The notes under the pieces: generated by a model
Seen by the model: only the letters and a program-made list of their open reading frames with translations
What the model was told of the DNA's origin: nothing
Database searches by the model: none
Program-made: the position numbers and the translations under genes
Shown here: piece after piece, positions 1 to 13,923 of the stretch
Position numbering within the stretch: position 1 is the stretch's first letter
How the letters are laid out: the number at the start of each line of letters is the position of its first letter
Source: Mycolicibacterium sp. CBMA 234
GTDB lineage: Bacteria; Actinomycetota; Actinomycetes; Mycobacteriales; Mycobacteriaceae
Direction of reading: 5' to 3'
NCBI RefSeq assembly: GCF_009729415.1
Contig: NZ_MPKW01000001.1
Coordinates: 451,271-515,270, forward strand
Length of the DNA: 64,000 nucleotides

Positions 1-1146
<1,146 letters not shown>

Positions 1147-1258
1147 GTCGCAAATCCCTTTCAAATACTTAGTCCGGCGCATAATATCCGCGCCCGGCGA
1201 ACCACTGTCGTGTACCCCTGCTCAGCAAACCCTTACGGCGGTGCGAATCAGGCGATGA

Positions 1259-2530
1259 TTACTCGCCGTTGCCGCACAGGAACGCCGCGATCGCATCGGC
1301 GATGCGACTGGCCATCAACGTCTTGGACCCGTGCTCCAGCGCGGACTCCGCGCCGTCCGAGGCCAGCAACCAACCGTCGTTGACGTCGACCTCGAAGGCC
1401 TTACCGTCGCCCACTGCGTTGACTACCAGCAGGTCACAGCCTTTGCGCTGCAGTTTCGCCCGGGCGTGGAACAGCACGTCACCGTTGGCGTCGCCGGTCT
1501 CGGCAGCGAACCCGACGATGGCACGCAGGTTCGGCAGCTGACCATCGGTGCGCGCCTGCACCGCGCCGGCGAGGATGTCGTCAGTCCGGGTCAGTTCGAT
1601 GACGGGCGCGGTCTCCGCTTCACCGGGGCCGTGCATCTTTTTGATCTTGCTGGTCGCCACCTCGGTAGGACGGAAGTCCGCGACGGCGGCGGCCATCACC
1701 AACACATGTGCGTCGGGGACGTGCTTGAACACCGCGTCCCGTAGCTGCGCGGCCGAGCTGATGTGCGCGACATCGACTCCTGCCGGGTCGGCCAGACCCG
1801 CGGTGTTGCCGGCGATCAGGGTGACCTCAGCGCCACGCTGTGCCATGACGCGAGCCACGGCGTAGCCCTGCTTACCCGAGCTTCGGTTGCCGATGAACCG
1901 AACCGGGTCGAGCGCCTCTCGGGTGCCGCCGGCGGTGACGACGACCTTGACCCCGGCCAGATCATGGGGCAACGCGTCGCCGCGCTCCAACAGCAGCTGG
2001 GCGAAGGTGGTGATCTCCTCGGCCTCGGGCAGCCGTCCGGCACCGCTGTCGGCGCCGGTGAGACGGCCGGACGCGGGCTCGAGAACGATGACGCCCCTGC
2101 GTCGTAGCGTGGCGACGTTCTCGACGGTGGCCGGGTGCATCCACATCTCGGTGTGCATCGCCGGGGCAAACAGCACAGGACATCGCGCGGTGAGCAGCGT
2201 GGCCGTCAGCAGATCGTCACCACGGCCCGACACGGCACGTGCCATCAGGTCTGCGGTGGCCGGCGCAACCACCACCAGGTCGGCCTGCTGGCCGAACCTG
2301 ACGTGGGGTACCTCGGAGACGTCCTCGAACACCCCGGTGTGCACCGGGTTACCCGACAGCGCTTCAAAGGTGGCGGCGCCGACGAACTTCAGGGCCGATT
2401 CGGTCGGCACCACGCGGACCGAATGCCCGGCCTCACTGAGCTGACGGACCAGGGTGCACGCCTTGTAGGCGGCGATACCACCGGCGACACCGACGACGAT
2501 GCGCTTGCGGTCAGCAGCGTCAGCAGCCAT
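1259..2530 (-). CDS. coaBC: bifunctional CoaBC: phosphopantothenoylcysteine synthetase/decarboxylase
   Basis: CoaBC carries out two successive steps of coenzyme A synthesis: CTP-dependent coupling of 4'-phosphopantothenate to cysteine, then FMN-dependent decarboxylation to 4'-phosphopantetheine. The 423-residue protein has the CoaC flavodoxin-like domain first (GVAGGIAAYKA, then the PAMHTEMW loop and the clamp ASGRLTGADSGAGRLPE). The CoaB domain follows (VTAGGTREALDPVRFIGNR, SSGKQGYAVA, AAAVADFRP, KIKK). The ATG start at 2530 lies 19 nt after the rpoZ stop, so it is co-transcribed with rpoZ. The length is normal for mycobacteria, where the gene is also called dfp. Confidence 0.97.
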   Translation of the reverse strand: MAADAADRKRIVVGVAGGIAAYKACTLVRQLSEAGHSVRVVPTESALKFVGAATFEALSGNPVHTGVFEDVSEVPHVRFGQQADLVVVAPATADLMARAVSGRGDDLLTATLLTARCPVLFAPAMHTEMWMHPATVENVATLRRRGVIVLEPASGRLTGADSGAGRLPEAEEITTFAQLLLERGDALPHDLAGVKVVVTAGGTREALDPVRFIGNRSSGKQGYAVARVMAQRGAEVTLIAGNTAGLADPAGVDVAHISSAAQLRDAVFKHVPDAHVLVMAAAVADFRPTEVATSKIKKMHGPGEAETAPVIELTRTDDILAGAVQARTDGQLPNLRAIVGFAAETGDANGDVLFHARAKLQRKGCDLLVVNAVGDGKAFEVDVNDGWLLASDGAESALEHGSKTLMASRIADAIAAFLCGNGE

Positions 2531-2549
2531 GTCTCGCGCCTACTCGGGC

Positions 2550-2882
<333 letters not shown>

Positions 2883-2918
2883 CTATCAGCGATGTCTGTG
2901 CGGTGATGCGCAGACCGC

Positions 2919-3473
2919 TCAGCGGCCCACCAGCAAGGATACCAATTCCGCACAGGCGGATTCCAACTGACTGTTCACAACAGTCACATCGAAACTGTCC
3001 TGGGCAGCCATTTCGGCCCGTGCGGTCTCCAGGCGACGGGCCTGCACCTCGGGACTCTCGGTGCCCCGGCCGATGAGCCGGCTCTCCAGCACTTCCCAGC
3101 TGGGCGGGGCCAGAAACACGGTCAGTACCTCTGGCATGGATTTTTTGACGGCTCGCGCCCCGGCCAGATCGACCTCGATCAATACCGGATGACCAGCAGC
3201 GATGGCGTCCTGGACGGGACGGGCGGGAGTGCCGGAGCGCTGCAGGCCACCATGGATTTCGGCCCATTCGAGCAGCTCACCGTCATCGATGAGGCGCTGA
3301 AAATCGTCGGCCGAGACAAACGTGTAGTCGACACCGTCGACCTCGCCGGGACGCGCTGCACGCGTCGTGGCGGAAACACTGAAATGCAGGTCGGGCACCT
3401 GCTCACGCAGGCAGCGCACGACCGTAGATTTACCGACGGCAGAGGGGCCGGCCAACACGACTACACGGTTCAA
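2919..3473 (-). CDS. gmk: guanylate kinase
   Basis: Guanylate kinase phosphorylates GMP to GDP with ATP. The P-loop is GPSAVGKST near the N terminus. The GMP-binding region shows [21 protein letters not shown] and [11 protein letters not shown], and the lid region holds GRGTES. The only usable in-frame start is TTG at 3473, with AGTGGGGG about 10 nt upstream; an in-frame TGA lies 14 codons upstream of the TTG. At 184 residues the protein therefore lacks the roughly 20-residue N-terminal leader of the M. tuberculosis enzyme. It follows mihF with a 39-nt gap. Confidence 0.95.
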   Translation of the reverse strand: MNRVVVLAGPSAVGKSTVVRCLREQVPDLHFSVSATTRAARPGEVDGVDYTFVSADDFQRLIDDGELLEWAEIHGGLQRSGTPARPVQDAIAAGHPVLIEVDLAGARAVKKSMPEVLTVFLAPPSWEVLESRLIGRGTESPEVQARRLETARAEMAAQDSFDVTVVNSQLESACAELVSLLVGR

Positions 3474-3512
3474 CGCCGTCCGGCCCCCACTGCTCGTCAG
3501 TTCTGCGTCAGA

Positions 3513-3830
3513 TCAGGAAAAGTCAAACTTTTCCAGCAGGGCCTTGCGCTGACGGTCGCCCAGGCCACGCAGACGGCGGGTCGGAGCGATCTCCAGCTCG
3601 GTCATGATCTCCTGCGCCTTGACCTTGCCGACCTTGGGCAGGGCTTCCAGCAGAGCGGAAACCTTCATCTTGCCGAGGACCTCGTCGGTCTCAGCGTCCG
3701 TCAGGACCTGCTTGAGGTTGGTGCCGCCGCGCTTGAGCCGGTCCTTCAACTCGGCACGTGCTCGACGTGCGGCAGCAGCCTTCTCCAACGCTGCCGCGCG
3801 CTGTTCGTCGGTCAACTGGGGAAGGGCCAC
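3513..3830 (-). CDS. mihF: mycobacterial integration host factor mIHF
   Basis: mIHF is an essential actinobacterial nucleoid protein, first found as the host factor for mycobacteriophage L5 integration. I place the start at GTG 3830 (VALPQLTDEQRAAALEKA) because GGAGGAA lies 6 nt upstream and the resulting 105 residues match the purified M. smegmatis protein. The frame stays open upstream to about 4037, but that part is arginine-rich and shows no conservation I recognise. The helix-two-turns-helix core KVSALLEALPKVGKVKAQEI and the basic end RRLRGLGDRQRKALLEKF are visible. It is the first gene of the run towards metK. Confidence 0.95.
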   Translation of the reverse strand: MALPQLTDEQRAAALEKAAAARRARAELKDRLKRGGTNLKQVLTDAETDEVLGKMKVSALLEALPKVGKVKAQEIMTELEIAPTRRLRGLGDRQRKALLEKFDFS

Positions 3831-4509
3831 GGGGTTCCTCCGTATCTCGCCATCAATAATTTCGACACGGCTGGGGTTAACCAGCCAGCGACGACGACCG
3901 TACCCACGGTTACTGACAAGCGCTAACCCCACCCCCCGGGTAACGAAGCTAAAAGCCCAGCGTGTAGTGCGAACGGCGACCTCAGACAGCCGCTGAGTGC
4001 AAGCTCTGCGAGCTTGCAAATCCGCTGAACCCGACACAAATATGCCTGCGTATCAAGGGTTTTGAGCGCTCAGTGGGACGACGGCCGAGCGGCCGGCACC
4101 GGTCCCGCCAGATTTTCGGGCCGCCGGCAGGTGTGAATCCGGAAAATTTTCGCAGGTCACGGCGTGTCGGGCGTGTCGGTGCCGAACCTGATCGGGTCGA
4201 CGCACCGTCGGTGACGCGTCCGCAGCCCAGAGACGCGATTTGGGCGGATCAACCGCCCAAATCGCCAGGTTCTGGCCTGTTCCGCGGCCGTTGACGTACC
4301 CCGGAGAGCGGTCGAAGCAGCGCTCAGCTGCACTGTCACCGGAACCCCGCAAACTCGATCGTTTCGTGTTTGACCAACGCCGGCAGGCTCGCCCACATAG
4401 AACCGAAGCGACATTCGTGATGAAACCGTTTCCCGCCCAACGTTTTCCCACGTGGTCACACTTTCCACAGGCGATCGCCAGCACCACGTAGCCAAACCGT
4501 TGCGCTACG
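3831..4509. other. non-coding region upstream of mihF, with two hairpins
   Basis: No gene is convincing on either strand in these 679 bases. Two short perfect inverted repeats are present: GGCTGG/CCAGCC at 3869-3886 (6-nt loop), which would lie in the mihF leader, and TGCAAGCTC/GAGCTTGCA at 3998-4018 (3-nt loop). Neither is followed by a T tract, so they are not standard intrinsic terminators. The stretch must contain the mihF promoter, but I could not locate it with confidence. M. tuberculosis has a PE/PPE pair beside mihF; nothing of it remains here. Confidence 0.5.
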
Positions 4510-4566
4510 CACAGCACACACCTATCGGCACCAAAGAGCACGCACATTAGGCGGCCCTAACTTCAG
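4510..4566 (+). promoter_or_regulatory. promoter region of first secreted-protein paralogue
   Basis: The box CACAGCACACAC (4510-4521) and a -10-like TAACTT (4558-4563, inside CCCTAACTTCA) have their first bases 48 bp apart. The same two elements occur at exactly the same spacing before the paralogue (5247 and 5295). Bases between them are also partly conserved (pattern AAGnGCAnGCAnAT). Inferred leader length is about 45 nt. Confidence 0.5.
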
Positions 4567-4615
4567 GTTCGAGGCGGGAATCACTGCCCAGATAGCAAGG
4601 AACTGGAGTGCAACG

Positions 4616-5017
4616 ATGAAATTCAATCGGGCAACGAACTTCAAGCGGGCGGTCACCGCATCGACCTTGGCGGCCGGGATCGGGGTCACCGGGCTGTTCG
4701 GCATCGGACTGGCCGGCGCCAGCGCGGACCCGGGTCAGTGCCCGCCGAACGCGCCGTGCGGCCAGCACGATGACCACCACGACAACCGCGGCCCCGATGG
4801 CCGCGACCAAGGCCGCGACCAAGGCCCCGGCCAGGCCCCAGGCCGGGACGACAACTGGCACGACAACCAGGGCCGCGACTGGCAGCACCGTGGCATCGAC
4901 GATGCCCGCGGTGACCATCAGCCGTTCAACTACAACGGCCAGTGGGTCAACCCCGTCTGGGACGGCGGGCACAACGCCTGGGGCTTCTGGCTCGGCCCCA
5001 TCTGGATTCCGCTGTGA
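4616..5017 (+). CDS. small secreted His/Asp/Gly-rich protein, copy 1 (unknown function)
   Basis: This 133-residue protein has an N-terminal signal peptide: basic KFNRATNFKRA, then a hydrophobic core ending LAGASADP, with a probable cleavage after ASA. The mature part starts with two cysteines (QCPPNAPC), then a low-complexity stretch of repeated D, R, G, H and Q, then a conserved aromatic tail (QPFNYNGQWVNPVWDGG, WGFWLGPIWIPL). GGAG lies 7 nt before the ATG. A paralogue follows at 5373 with the same tail, promoter and terminator. No enzymatic motif is visible. The polar middle suggests metal or surface binding, but that is only a guess. Confidence 0.85.
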   Translation: MKFNRATNFKRAVTASTLAAGIGVTGLFGIGLAGASADPGQCPPNAPCGQHDDHHDNRGPDGRDQGRDQGPGQAPGRDDNWHDNQGRDWQHRGIDDARGDHQPFNYNGQWVNPVWDGGHNAWGFWLGPIWIPL

Positions 5018-5044
5018 CGGACGCCTAACCGCCGACCGAAACCG

Positions 5045-5073
5045 ACGGCCCACCACATTGCGTGGTGGGCCGT
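5045..5073 (+). terminator. hairpin after first secreted-protein gene
   Basis: A perfect 12-bp stem (ACGGCCCACCAC / GTGGTGGGCCGT) closes a 5-nt ATTGC loop, 27 nt after the stop codon. No T tract follows, so on this strand it would be a mycobacterial-type weak or tract-less terminator. Stem and loop are identical to the core of the terminator at 5783-5819. Confidence 0.65.
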
Positions 5074-5246
5074 TCGTCGTCGAGGCAAACTCGGCGAACC
5101 TAGGCTCGACACCAGCTCGAAACCGAAAATGGGTGGCTTCCACCTGGCCAGCACCACGAAACCACCTGGCATACACCATTTTCACAGCTGGTACCCATAC
5201 ACACAGGCAATGTCCGACACCCGGATTTCACCACCGTTATCGCATC

Positions 5247-5303
5247 CACAGCACACACATAAGTTCAACTAAGTGCATGCAAATCGGGCCGCCCTAGCGT
5301 CAT
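5247..5303 (+). promoter_or_regulatory. promoter region of second secreted-protein paralogue
   Basis: CACAGCACACAC (5247-5258) is followed, 48 bp from its first base, by the -10-like TAGCGT (5295-5300) within CCCTAGCGTCA. This repeats the arrangement at 4510-4566 at identical spacing. It lies inside the 355-bp gap 5018-5372, which otherwise holds only the hairpin at 5045-5073. Inferred leader is about 65 nt. Confidence 0.5.
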
Positions 5304-5372
5304 GTGCAGTGTGGCGATAACACGCTCACCGCTAATGCAGAGACCCGCTTATTGCAGAGATGGAGTGCAGCT

Positions 5373-5759
5373 ATGAAGGTGAAGAGGGCGTTAACCGCAT
5401 CTACGCTGGCGGCCGGGATCGGCGCCGCCGGATTGTTCGGCATCGGCCTGGCGACGGCCGGCGCAGATCCGGGGTGGTGCCCGCCCGGCGCGCCGTGCTG
5501 GGGCCACGACGACCACCGCGGCGACGGTGGCTGGCAACGCGGCGACGACCGGGGCGGCTGGCAGCGCGGCGTCGACTGGCACAACGACCGTGACGGGTGG
5601 CGCGACGACCGGGGCCGCGACTGGCATGGCCGCGGCATCGATGATGGCCGCTTCGACCACCAGCCGTTCAACTACAACGGCCAGTGGGTGAACCCGGTCT
5701 GGGACGGCGGCTTCAACGCCTGGGGCTTCTGGCTCGGCCCGATCTGGATTCCGCTGTGA
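5373..5759 (+). CDS. small secreted His/Asp/Gly-rich protein, copy 2 (unknown function)
   Basis: This 128-residue paralogue of the upstream gene starts at ATG 5373, chosen because GGAG lies 7 nt upstream exactly as in copy 1. Signal peptide: MKVKRALTASTLAAGIGAAG to a cleavage site near ATAGADP. The mature protein begins WCPPGAPCWGHDD, continues with a repetitive stretch built on W-x-R-G-D-D/W-H units, and ends with the same FNYNGQWVNPVWDGG and WGFWLGPIWIPL tail. The middle is richer in Trp and Arg than copy 1, while signal peptide and tail are nearly unchanged. That suggests the tail carries the conserved function and the middle drifts. Exported; role unknown. Confidence 0.85.
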   Translation: MKVKRALTASTLAAGIGAAGLFGIGLATAGADPGWCPPGAPCWGHDDHRGDGGWQRGDDRGGWQRGVDWHNDRDGWRDDRGRDWHGRGIDDGRFDHQPFNYNGQWVNPVWDGGFNAWGFWLGPIWIPL

Positions 5760-5782
5760 CGAACGCCTGACAACAGGCCAAA

Positions 5783-5819
5783 AAAGACGGCCCACCACAT
5801 TGCGTGGTGGGCCGTCTTT
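5783..5819. terminator. bidirectional terminator between secreted gene and pyrF
   Basis: A 16-bp perfect stem (AAAGACGGCCCACCAC / GTGGTGGGCCGTCTTT) closes the loop ATTGC. A tracts on the left and T residues on the right make it usable from both sides. It separates the convergent genes ending at 5759 (plus) and 5844 (minus, the end of the pyr operon). Confidence 0.85.
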
Positions 5820-5843
5820 GTCGTCTCGGGGTCGTCTCGGGGG

Positions 5844-6653
5844 TTATCCGGCGAGGTAGGCCACCGCATCGCGCAGCCGCTCCCCTGCGCCGCGGATGGC
5901 CGCGACATCCGGACCGGCCCGCAGCACCTCGCGCGAGACCGCGGGCAGCAAGGTCCCCGGCTGGGCACCGCCGAGCCCGGCGAGCGCGTCAGGACGTCCG
6001 CCCTGGGCACCGACGCCCGGCAGCAGCACCGGTCCGCCGAGTTGGGACAGATCGGGAACTTCAGCCAGCGTCGCACCGACCACGACGCCGACCGATCCGT
6101 CACCAGCGGCGTTCACCGCGGCGACCTCGTCGACGATTGTCTGCGCCACCGTCCGCTCGCCGGCCAGCGCGCGCTGCACGGAGGCGCCCTCCGGGTTGGA
6201 CGTGGCTGCCAGGACGAAGACGCCGCGGCCATGGGCGGCCGCAACGTCCAGCAGCGGCCGCAGCGAGCCGAAGCCCAGGTACGGCGAGGCGGTCACCGCG
6301 TCGGCCGCGAGCGGCGAATCGCCGGCCCAGGCCTGTGCGTAGGCGGCCATGGTGGAGCCGATGTCACCGCGCTTGGCGTCGGCCAACACCAGCACCCCGG
6401 CGTCCTGCAGTCCGGAGATGGTGCGCTCGAGCACCGCGAAGCCCGCCGAACCGTAGGCCTCGAAGAACGCCACCTGCGGCTTGACGATCGCAAAGCCCGC
6501 GAACGCCTCGACGCAGATGTCACTGAACCTGGCCACCCCGTCCGCCGACACCGGCAGGCCCCACGCGCTCAAGAGCTCCGGGTGCGGGTCGATGCCCAGG
6601 CACAGCGGACCCCGCTGTGCCATCGCTGTACGAAGCCTGGAGCCAAAACTCAC
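5844..6653 (-). CDS. pyrF: orotidine 5'-phosphate decarboxylase
   Basis: PyrF converts OMP to UMP, the last step of de novo UMP synthesis. The 269-residue protein carries the catalytic motif [10 protein letters not shown] and belongs to the mycobacterial type-2 family (start [20 protein letters not shown]). The GTG start at 6653 is chosen because GAGGAG lies 5 nt upstream and it leaves a 25-nt gap to the carB stop. The frame stays open upstream inside carB, but that extension is arginine/cysteine-rich and unlike the family. It is the last gene of the pyr operon and is followed by the terminator at 5783-5819. Confidence 0.96.
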   Translation of the reverse strand: MSFGSRLRTAMAQRGPLCLGIDPHPELLSAWGLPVSADGVARFSDICVEAFAGFAIVKPQVAFFEAYGSAGFAVLERTISGLQDAGVLVLADAKRGDIGSTMAAYAQAWAGDSPLAADAVTASPYLGFGSLRPLLDVAAAHGRGVFVLAATSNPEGASVQRALAGERTVAQTIVDEVAAVNAAGDGSVGVVVGATLAEVPDLSQLGGPVLLPGVGAQGGRPDALAGLGGAQPGTLLPAVSREVLRAGPDVAAIRGAGERLRDAVAYLAG

Positions 6654-6678
6654 AATTGCTCCTCGCGTGCGCAGAAAC

Positions 6679-10019
<3,341 letters not shown>

Positions 10020-10020
<1 letters not shown>

Positions 10021-11162
10021 TACTTGCCCTCCCCTGCCATGAGATCGGCGAACTTGTCGAACAGGTACTCGGCGTCGTGCGGACCGGCCGCCGCCTCGGG
10101 GTGGTACTGCACCGAGAACGCGCGCCCGTTCAGCAACGAAACGCCTTCCACCACACCGTCATTGGCGCAGGTGTGGCTGACCACCGCGCGGCCGAAGGGG
10201 GTGTCGAACTCCTCGCCGGCTTCACCTTCGAGCGCGAAGCCGTGGTTCTGCGCGGTGATGGCGATGCGGCCGGTGGCCTTCTCCACCACCGGGATGTTGA
10301 TGCCGCGGTGTCCGAAGGTCATCTTGTAGGTGCTTCGGCCGAAGGCCCGGCCCAGAATCTGGTTGCCGAAGCAGATGCCGAACAACGGGATGTCCGCCGC
10401 CAGTACCTGCTTGGTGAACTCGACCATATGGTCGGCGGTGGCCGGGTCGCCCGGGCCGTTGGACAGGAACACCCCGTCCACTTTGAGGTCGGCGATCTCG
10501 TCGAACGTCACCGACGACGGCAGCACGTGGCTGCGGATGCCGCGGGCCGCGAAGTTGCGCGGCGTGTTGGTCTTGATGCCGAGGTCGATGGCCGCGATGG
10601 AAAAACGTGCGGAAGCGTTTCCTCCGGTCGGTTCGACGACATACCGGTCGTCTGTGCTGACCTCACCGGCCAAATCGGCGCCCAGCATCGACGGCTGGTT
10701 GCGCACGCGGTCCACCAGGATGTCGGGGTCCGCCAGCGCCGCGCCGGAGAAGACACCGGCCTTCATCGAGCCGAAGTTGCGCAGGTGCCGCACGATCGCG
10801 CGGGTGTCGACCCCGGCGATACCGACGATCTCCTGTCGCACCAGCTCGTCGTCGAGGGTGCCGGTGGCGCGCCAGTTCGAGGCGCGCGGCGACGGATCGC
10901 GGACGACGTAGCCGGCGACCCAGATCTTGTCGTCGCGGCTCTCGTTGTCTTCACCGTTCCAGCCGGTGTTGCCGATCTGCGGCGCGGTGGCCACCACGAT
11001 CTGCCGGTGGTAACTCGGGTCGGTCAGGGTCTCCTGGTAACCGGACATGCCGGTGGAGAACACTGCCTCGCCGAGGGTCTGGCCGACGGCGCCGAACGGT
11101 GTTCCGGTGAACACCCGGCCGTCCTCCAGCACCAGTACGGCGGTCTGATCGCTCAGGGTCAC
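10020..11162 (-). CDS. carA: carbamoyl phosphate synthase small subunit (glutaminase)
   Basis: CarA hydrolyses glutamine and passes ammonia to CarB. The 380-residue protein has the N-terminal small-subunit domain ([35 protein letters not shown]) and a class I glutamine amidotransferase domain. The nucleophile Cys lies in [13 protein letters not shown] and the His in [11 protein letters not shown]. The start is GTG at 11162, overlapping the upstream stop by 4 nt (GTGA). Confidence 0.98.
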
Positions 11163-11662
11163 TTGCTGTCCTCCTCAACCCATTTGGCCAGTTCGCGACG
11201 GTCGTCGCTGCGGAATCCGGTATCGATTTCAGTGCCCGACGGCAACAGCCACCGGATGGCGAGAATCCCGTCGTAGGTGAGCACCTTGCCGGCGATGGCT
11301 CGCTCGGTGCGGATCGCGGTGATCGATTCCTCGGGAATCCAGATCGGGCTCCCGCCGGTGAGCTGCAACATGATGCCCTCGGGATAGCGGGTCAGCACGG
11401 CCTTGCTGCGAAATCCCAAGGAGCCCACCGCAATACGGTCCTGCCAGCTCGGCGTAAAGGTGCTGCCGACGTACATGCCCTTGGTCGCCGAGACGATCGC
11501 CGGCCCCACGGTGTCGGGCAGCGGCGGCAGCAGGCCGACCGCGCCGGCCTGGCGCTGCACCCGGTGCATCCAGCCCTTGAGCATCTGGCGGATCGCGAAC
11601 CCGAGCAGCACCACGACGACGGCGGCCAGCGCCAGGTAGGTGATCAACGTCCCTGTGTTCAT
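11159..11662 (-). CDS. conserved membrane-anchored protein in pyr operon (Rv1382-like)
   Basis: This 167-residue protein has one N-terminal membrane helix ([18 protein letters not shown]) followed by a soluble domain with alternating beta-type segments ([38 protein letters not shown]). It resembles M. tuberculosis Rv1382, which has the same place between pyrC and carA; its function is not established. The ATG at 11662 overlaps the pyrC stop (ATGA), and its own stop overlaps the carA start (GTGA). It is therefore firmly part of the pyrimidine operon, possibly a membrane anchor or sensor. Confidence 0.9.
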   Translation of the reverse strand: MNTGTLITYLALAAVVVVLLGFAIRQMLKGWMHRVQRQAGAVGLLPPLPDTVGPAIVSATKGMYVGSTFTPSWQDRIAVGSLGFRSKAVLTRYPEGIMLQLTGGSPIWIPEESITAIRTERAIAGKVLTYDGILAIRWLLPSGTEIDTGFRSDDRRELAKWVEEDSK

Positions 11663-12942
11663 GCGGGACTCTGTCCGTCCCGCGCAGTGACCTTGCCGCG
11701 CAACATCGTCAGGGTGACGGTGGCGGGCAGCGTCATCGACTCGTACGGCGTGTTGTCCGAGCGGCTGGCCAGGTCGGTGCCCTGCACCGTCCAGGTGGCG
11801 TCGGGATTGACCACGGTCAGGTTGGCGGGTTCGCCGACCGCGAGCGGGCGCCCCTGGTCGGGCAAGCCGACGATGGCGGCCGGCGCCTCGCTCATCACGC
11901 GGGCGACGTCCCGCCAGCTCAGCAGGCCGGGCGTCACCATGGTGTCGACGACGACCGAGAGCGCGGTCTGCAGGCCGAGCATGCCGGGGCGGGCATGTGC
12001 GAACTCGCACATCTTCTCGTGTTCGGCGTGCGGGGCGTGATCGGTTGCGACACAGTCGATCACCCCGTCGGCCAGCGCCTGGCGCAGTGCCTCGGCATCG
12101 CTGGCCTCGCGCAGCGGCGGGTTGACCCGGTTACGGCCGTCGTAGTCGGCCAGCCGGGTGTCGTCGAGCAGCAGGTGATGCGGAGTGACCTCGGCCGTGA
12201 TCGAAATACCCTGAGCCTTGGCCCATTTGATCAGCTCGACGGTGCCGGCCGTGGAGGCATGGCAGATGTGCACCCGAGCACCGGCGTCGCGGGCCAGGAT
12301 GGCGTCGCGCGCCACGATGGACTCTTCGGCCGAACGCGGCCAGCCGGTCAGCCCCAACCGGGCGGCGTTCGGACCTTCGTGCGCGACGGCGTCTTTGGTC
12401 AGACGCGGTTCCTCCGCGTGCTGGGCGATCAGCACCCCAAGTCCCGACGCGTATTCCAGCGCCCGGCGCATCACCAGCGGATCGTCGACGCAGATCCCGT
12501 CGTCGGAGAACATCCGGACCTGGCCGGCACCGGCGGCCATCAGGCCGATCTCGGTGAGCTGCTTGCCGTCCAGCCCGACGGTGACCGCCCCGACCGGGTG
12601 CACGTCGACCAGGCCGACCTGCTGTCCGCGGTGCCAGACGTGGTCGGTGACGACCACGCTGTCAGCGACCGGATCGGTGTTGGCCATGGCGAAGACCGCC
12701 GTGTAGCCACCCAATGCCGCTGCCGCTGAACCGGTTTCGATGTCTTCGGCGTACTCGCGGCCGGGCTCGCGCAGGTGCGTGTGCAGGTCGACGAAGCCGG
12801 GCAGCATGATCTGACCCGAAGCGTCGATGACCTCGTCACCGGTCAAGCCGGTACCGATCTCGGCAATCTGCCCATCGGCAATCAGCACATCGACCGGATC
12901 GCCCTCGCCGTAGAGCCGAACCCCGCGAATCAGAACTGTCAT
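11659..12942 (-). CDS. pyrC: dihydroorotase
   Basis: PyrC cyclises carbamoyl aspartate to dihydroorotate. The 427-residue protein has the metal-binding [10 protein letters not shown] near residue 50, [11 protein letters not shown] towards the C terminus and [11 protein letters not shown] at the end, typical of the class I (long) dihydroorotases. ATG at 12942 overlaps the pyrB stop by 4 nt. The next enzyme, dihydroorotate dehydrogenase (pyrD), is not in this window, as in other mycobacteria. Confidence 0.97.
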   Translation of the reverse strand: MTVLIRGVRLYGEGDPVDVLIADGQIAEIGTGLTGDEVIDASGQIMLPGFVDLHTHLREPGREYAEDIETGSAAAALGGYTAVFAMANTDPVADSVVVTDHVWHRGQQVGLVDVHPVGAVTVGLDGKQLTEIGLMAAGAGQVRMFSDDGICVDDPLVMRRALEYASGLGVLIAQHAEEPRLTKDAVAHEGPNAARLGLTGWPRSAEESIVARDAILARDAGARVHICHASTAGTVELIKWAKAQGISITAEVTPHHLLLDDTRLADYDGRNRVNPPLREASDAEALRQALADGVIDCVATDHAPHAEHEKMCEFAHARPGMLGLQTALSVVVDTMVTPGLLSWRDVARVMSEAPAAIVGLPDQGRPLAVGEPANLTVVNPDATWTVQGTDLASRSDNTPYESMTLPATVTLTMLRGKVTARDGQSPA

Positions 12943-13892
12943 GAGATCACCCCCACTCCTTCAGGCCCGGCGCCCACGAGTAACTGGAACAGCACCGCCA
13001 TGCGAACATGCACTCCATTCGAAACCTGTTGCAGTACAGCTGATTGCGACGAATCCGCGACTGACGACGCGATCTCCATGCCGCGCAGCATCGGACCGGG
13101 GTGCAGCACCACAGTGTCCTCGCTCAATCCGGCCAGTCGCTTTTCAGAAAGACCGAAGCGCACCGAGTACTCGCGTGCCGACGGGAAGAACGCACCGTTC
13201 ATCCGCTCGGCCTGCACCCGCAGCATCAGCACCGCGTCGGCGGCCGGCAGTTCGGCGTCCAAGTTGTGCGACACCGTGACCGGCCAGTCCGACACACCGA
13301 CCGGCAGCAGCGTCGGCGGCGCAACCAGCACCACCTCGGCACCCAGCGTCGACAGCAGCGAGACGTTGGAGCGGGCCACCCGGCTGTGCAGGACGTCGCC
13401 GACGATGACCACCCGCCGGCCCTCGATACCGCCGAGCCGCTGCCGGATGGTCAGCGCATCGAGCAGCGCCTGAGTCGGATGTTCGTGGGTGCCGTCGCCG
13501 GCGTTGATAACGCTGGGCCCTCCGTGCTCCTCGCGCGTCCAGGCCGCAAGCTGTTGGGCCGCACCGGAAGCCGGGTGCCGGATGATCAGTGCGTCAGCGC
13601 CGGCGGCGCGCAGCGTCAGCGCGGTGTCGCGCAGGGACTCGCCTTTGGCCACGGAGGACCCGGAGGCGCTGACGTTGATGACGTCGGCGCTCATCCACTT
13701 ACCGGCCACCTCGAACGACACCCGGGTGCGGGTGGAGTTCTCGTAGAACATGGTGATGACGGTGCGGCCGCGCAACGTCGGGAGCTTCTTGACGTCGCGG
13801 CCCAGCAGCGCTTCGGCGAACTTGTCGGCGTCATCGAGGATCGCGGTAGCCGCGTCGCGGCTCAGATCCGAGGCGGCTAAGAGATGCTTCAT
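12939..13892 (-). CDS. pyrB: aspartate carbamoyltransferase catalytic subunit
   Basis: PyrB condenses carbamoyl phosphate with aspartate, the committed step of pyrimidine synthesis. Visible motifs are [11 protein letters not shown] (carbamoyl phosphate loop), [18 protein letters not shown] and [13 protein letters not shown] chose ATG 13892 ([19 protein letters not shown]): it gives 317 residues, in line with the M. tuberculosis enzyme, and leaves 31 nt after pyrR. The frame is open for 20 further codons into pyrR, but those residues do not look like the family. No regulatory pyrI gene is present. Confidence 0.97.
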   Translation of the reverse strand: MKHLLAASDLSRDAATAILDDADKFAEALLGRDVKKLPTLRGRTVITMFYENSTRTRVSFEVAGKWMSADVINVSASGSSVAKGESLRDTALTLRAAGADALIIRHPASGAAQQLAAWTREEHGGPSVINAGDGTHEHPTQALLDALTIRQRLGGIEGRRVVIVGDVLHSRVARSNVSLLSTLGAEVVLVAPPTLLPVGVSDWPVTVSHNLDAELPAADAVLMLRVQAERMNGAFFPSAREYSVRFGLSEKRLAGLSEDTVVLHPGPMLRGMEIASSVADSSQSAVLQQVSNGVHVRMAVLFQLLVGAGPEGVGVIS

Positions 13893-13923
13893 CCGTGTCG
13901 TCTCTTCTTCACGCAAGCGCTCA

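Noticed and set aside
1147..1258. SAM riboswitch upstream of metK
   Set aside because: The 112-nt gap shows no recognisable SAM aptamer motif and is short for one together with a promoter.
4053..4547. Possible gene on the minus strand upstream of mihF
   Set aside because: Composition is unlike neighbouring proteins, there is no ribosome binding site and no family resemblance; treated as non-coding.
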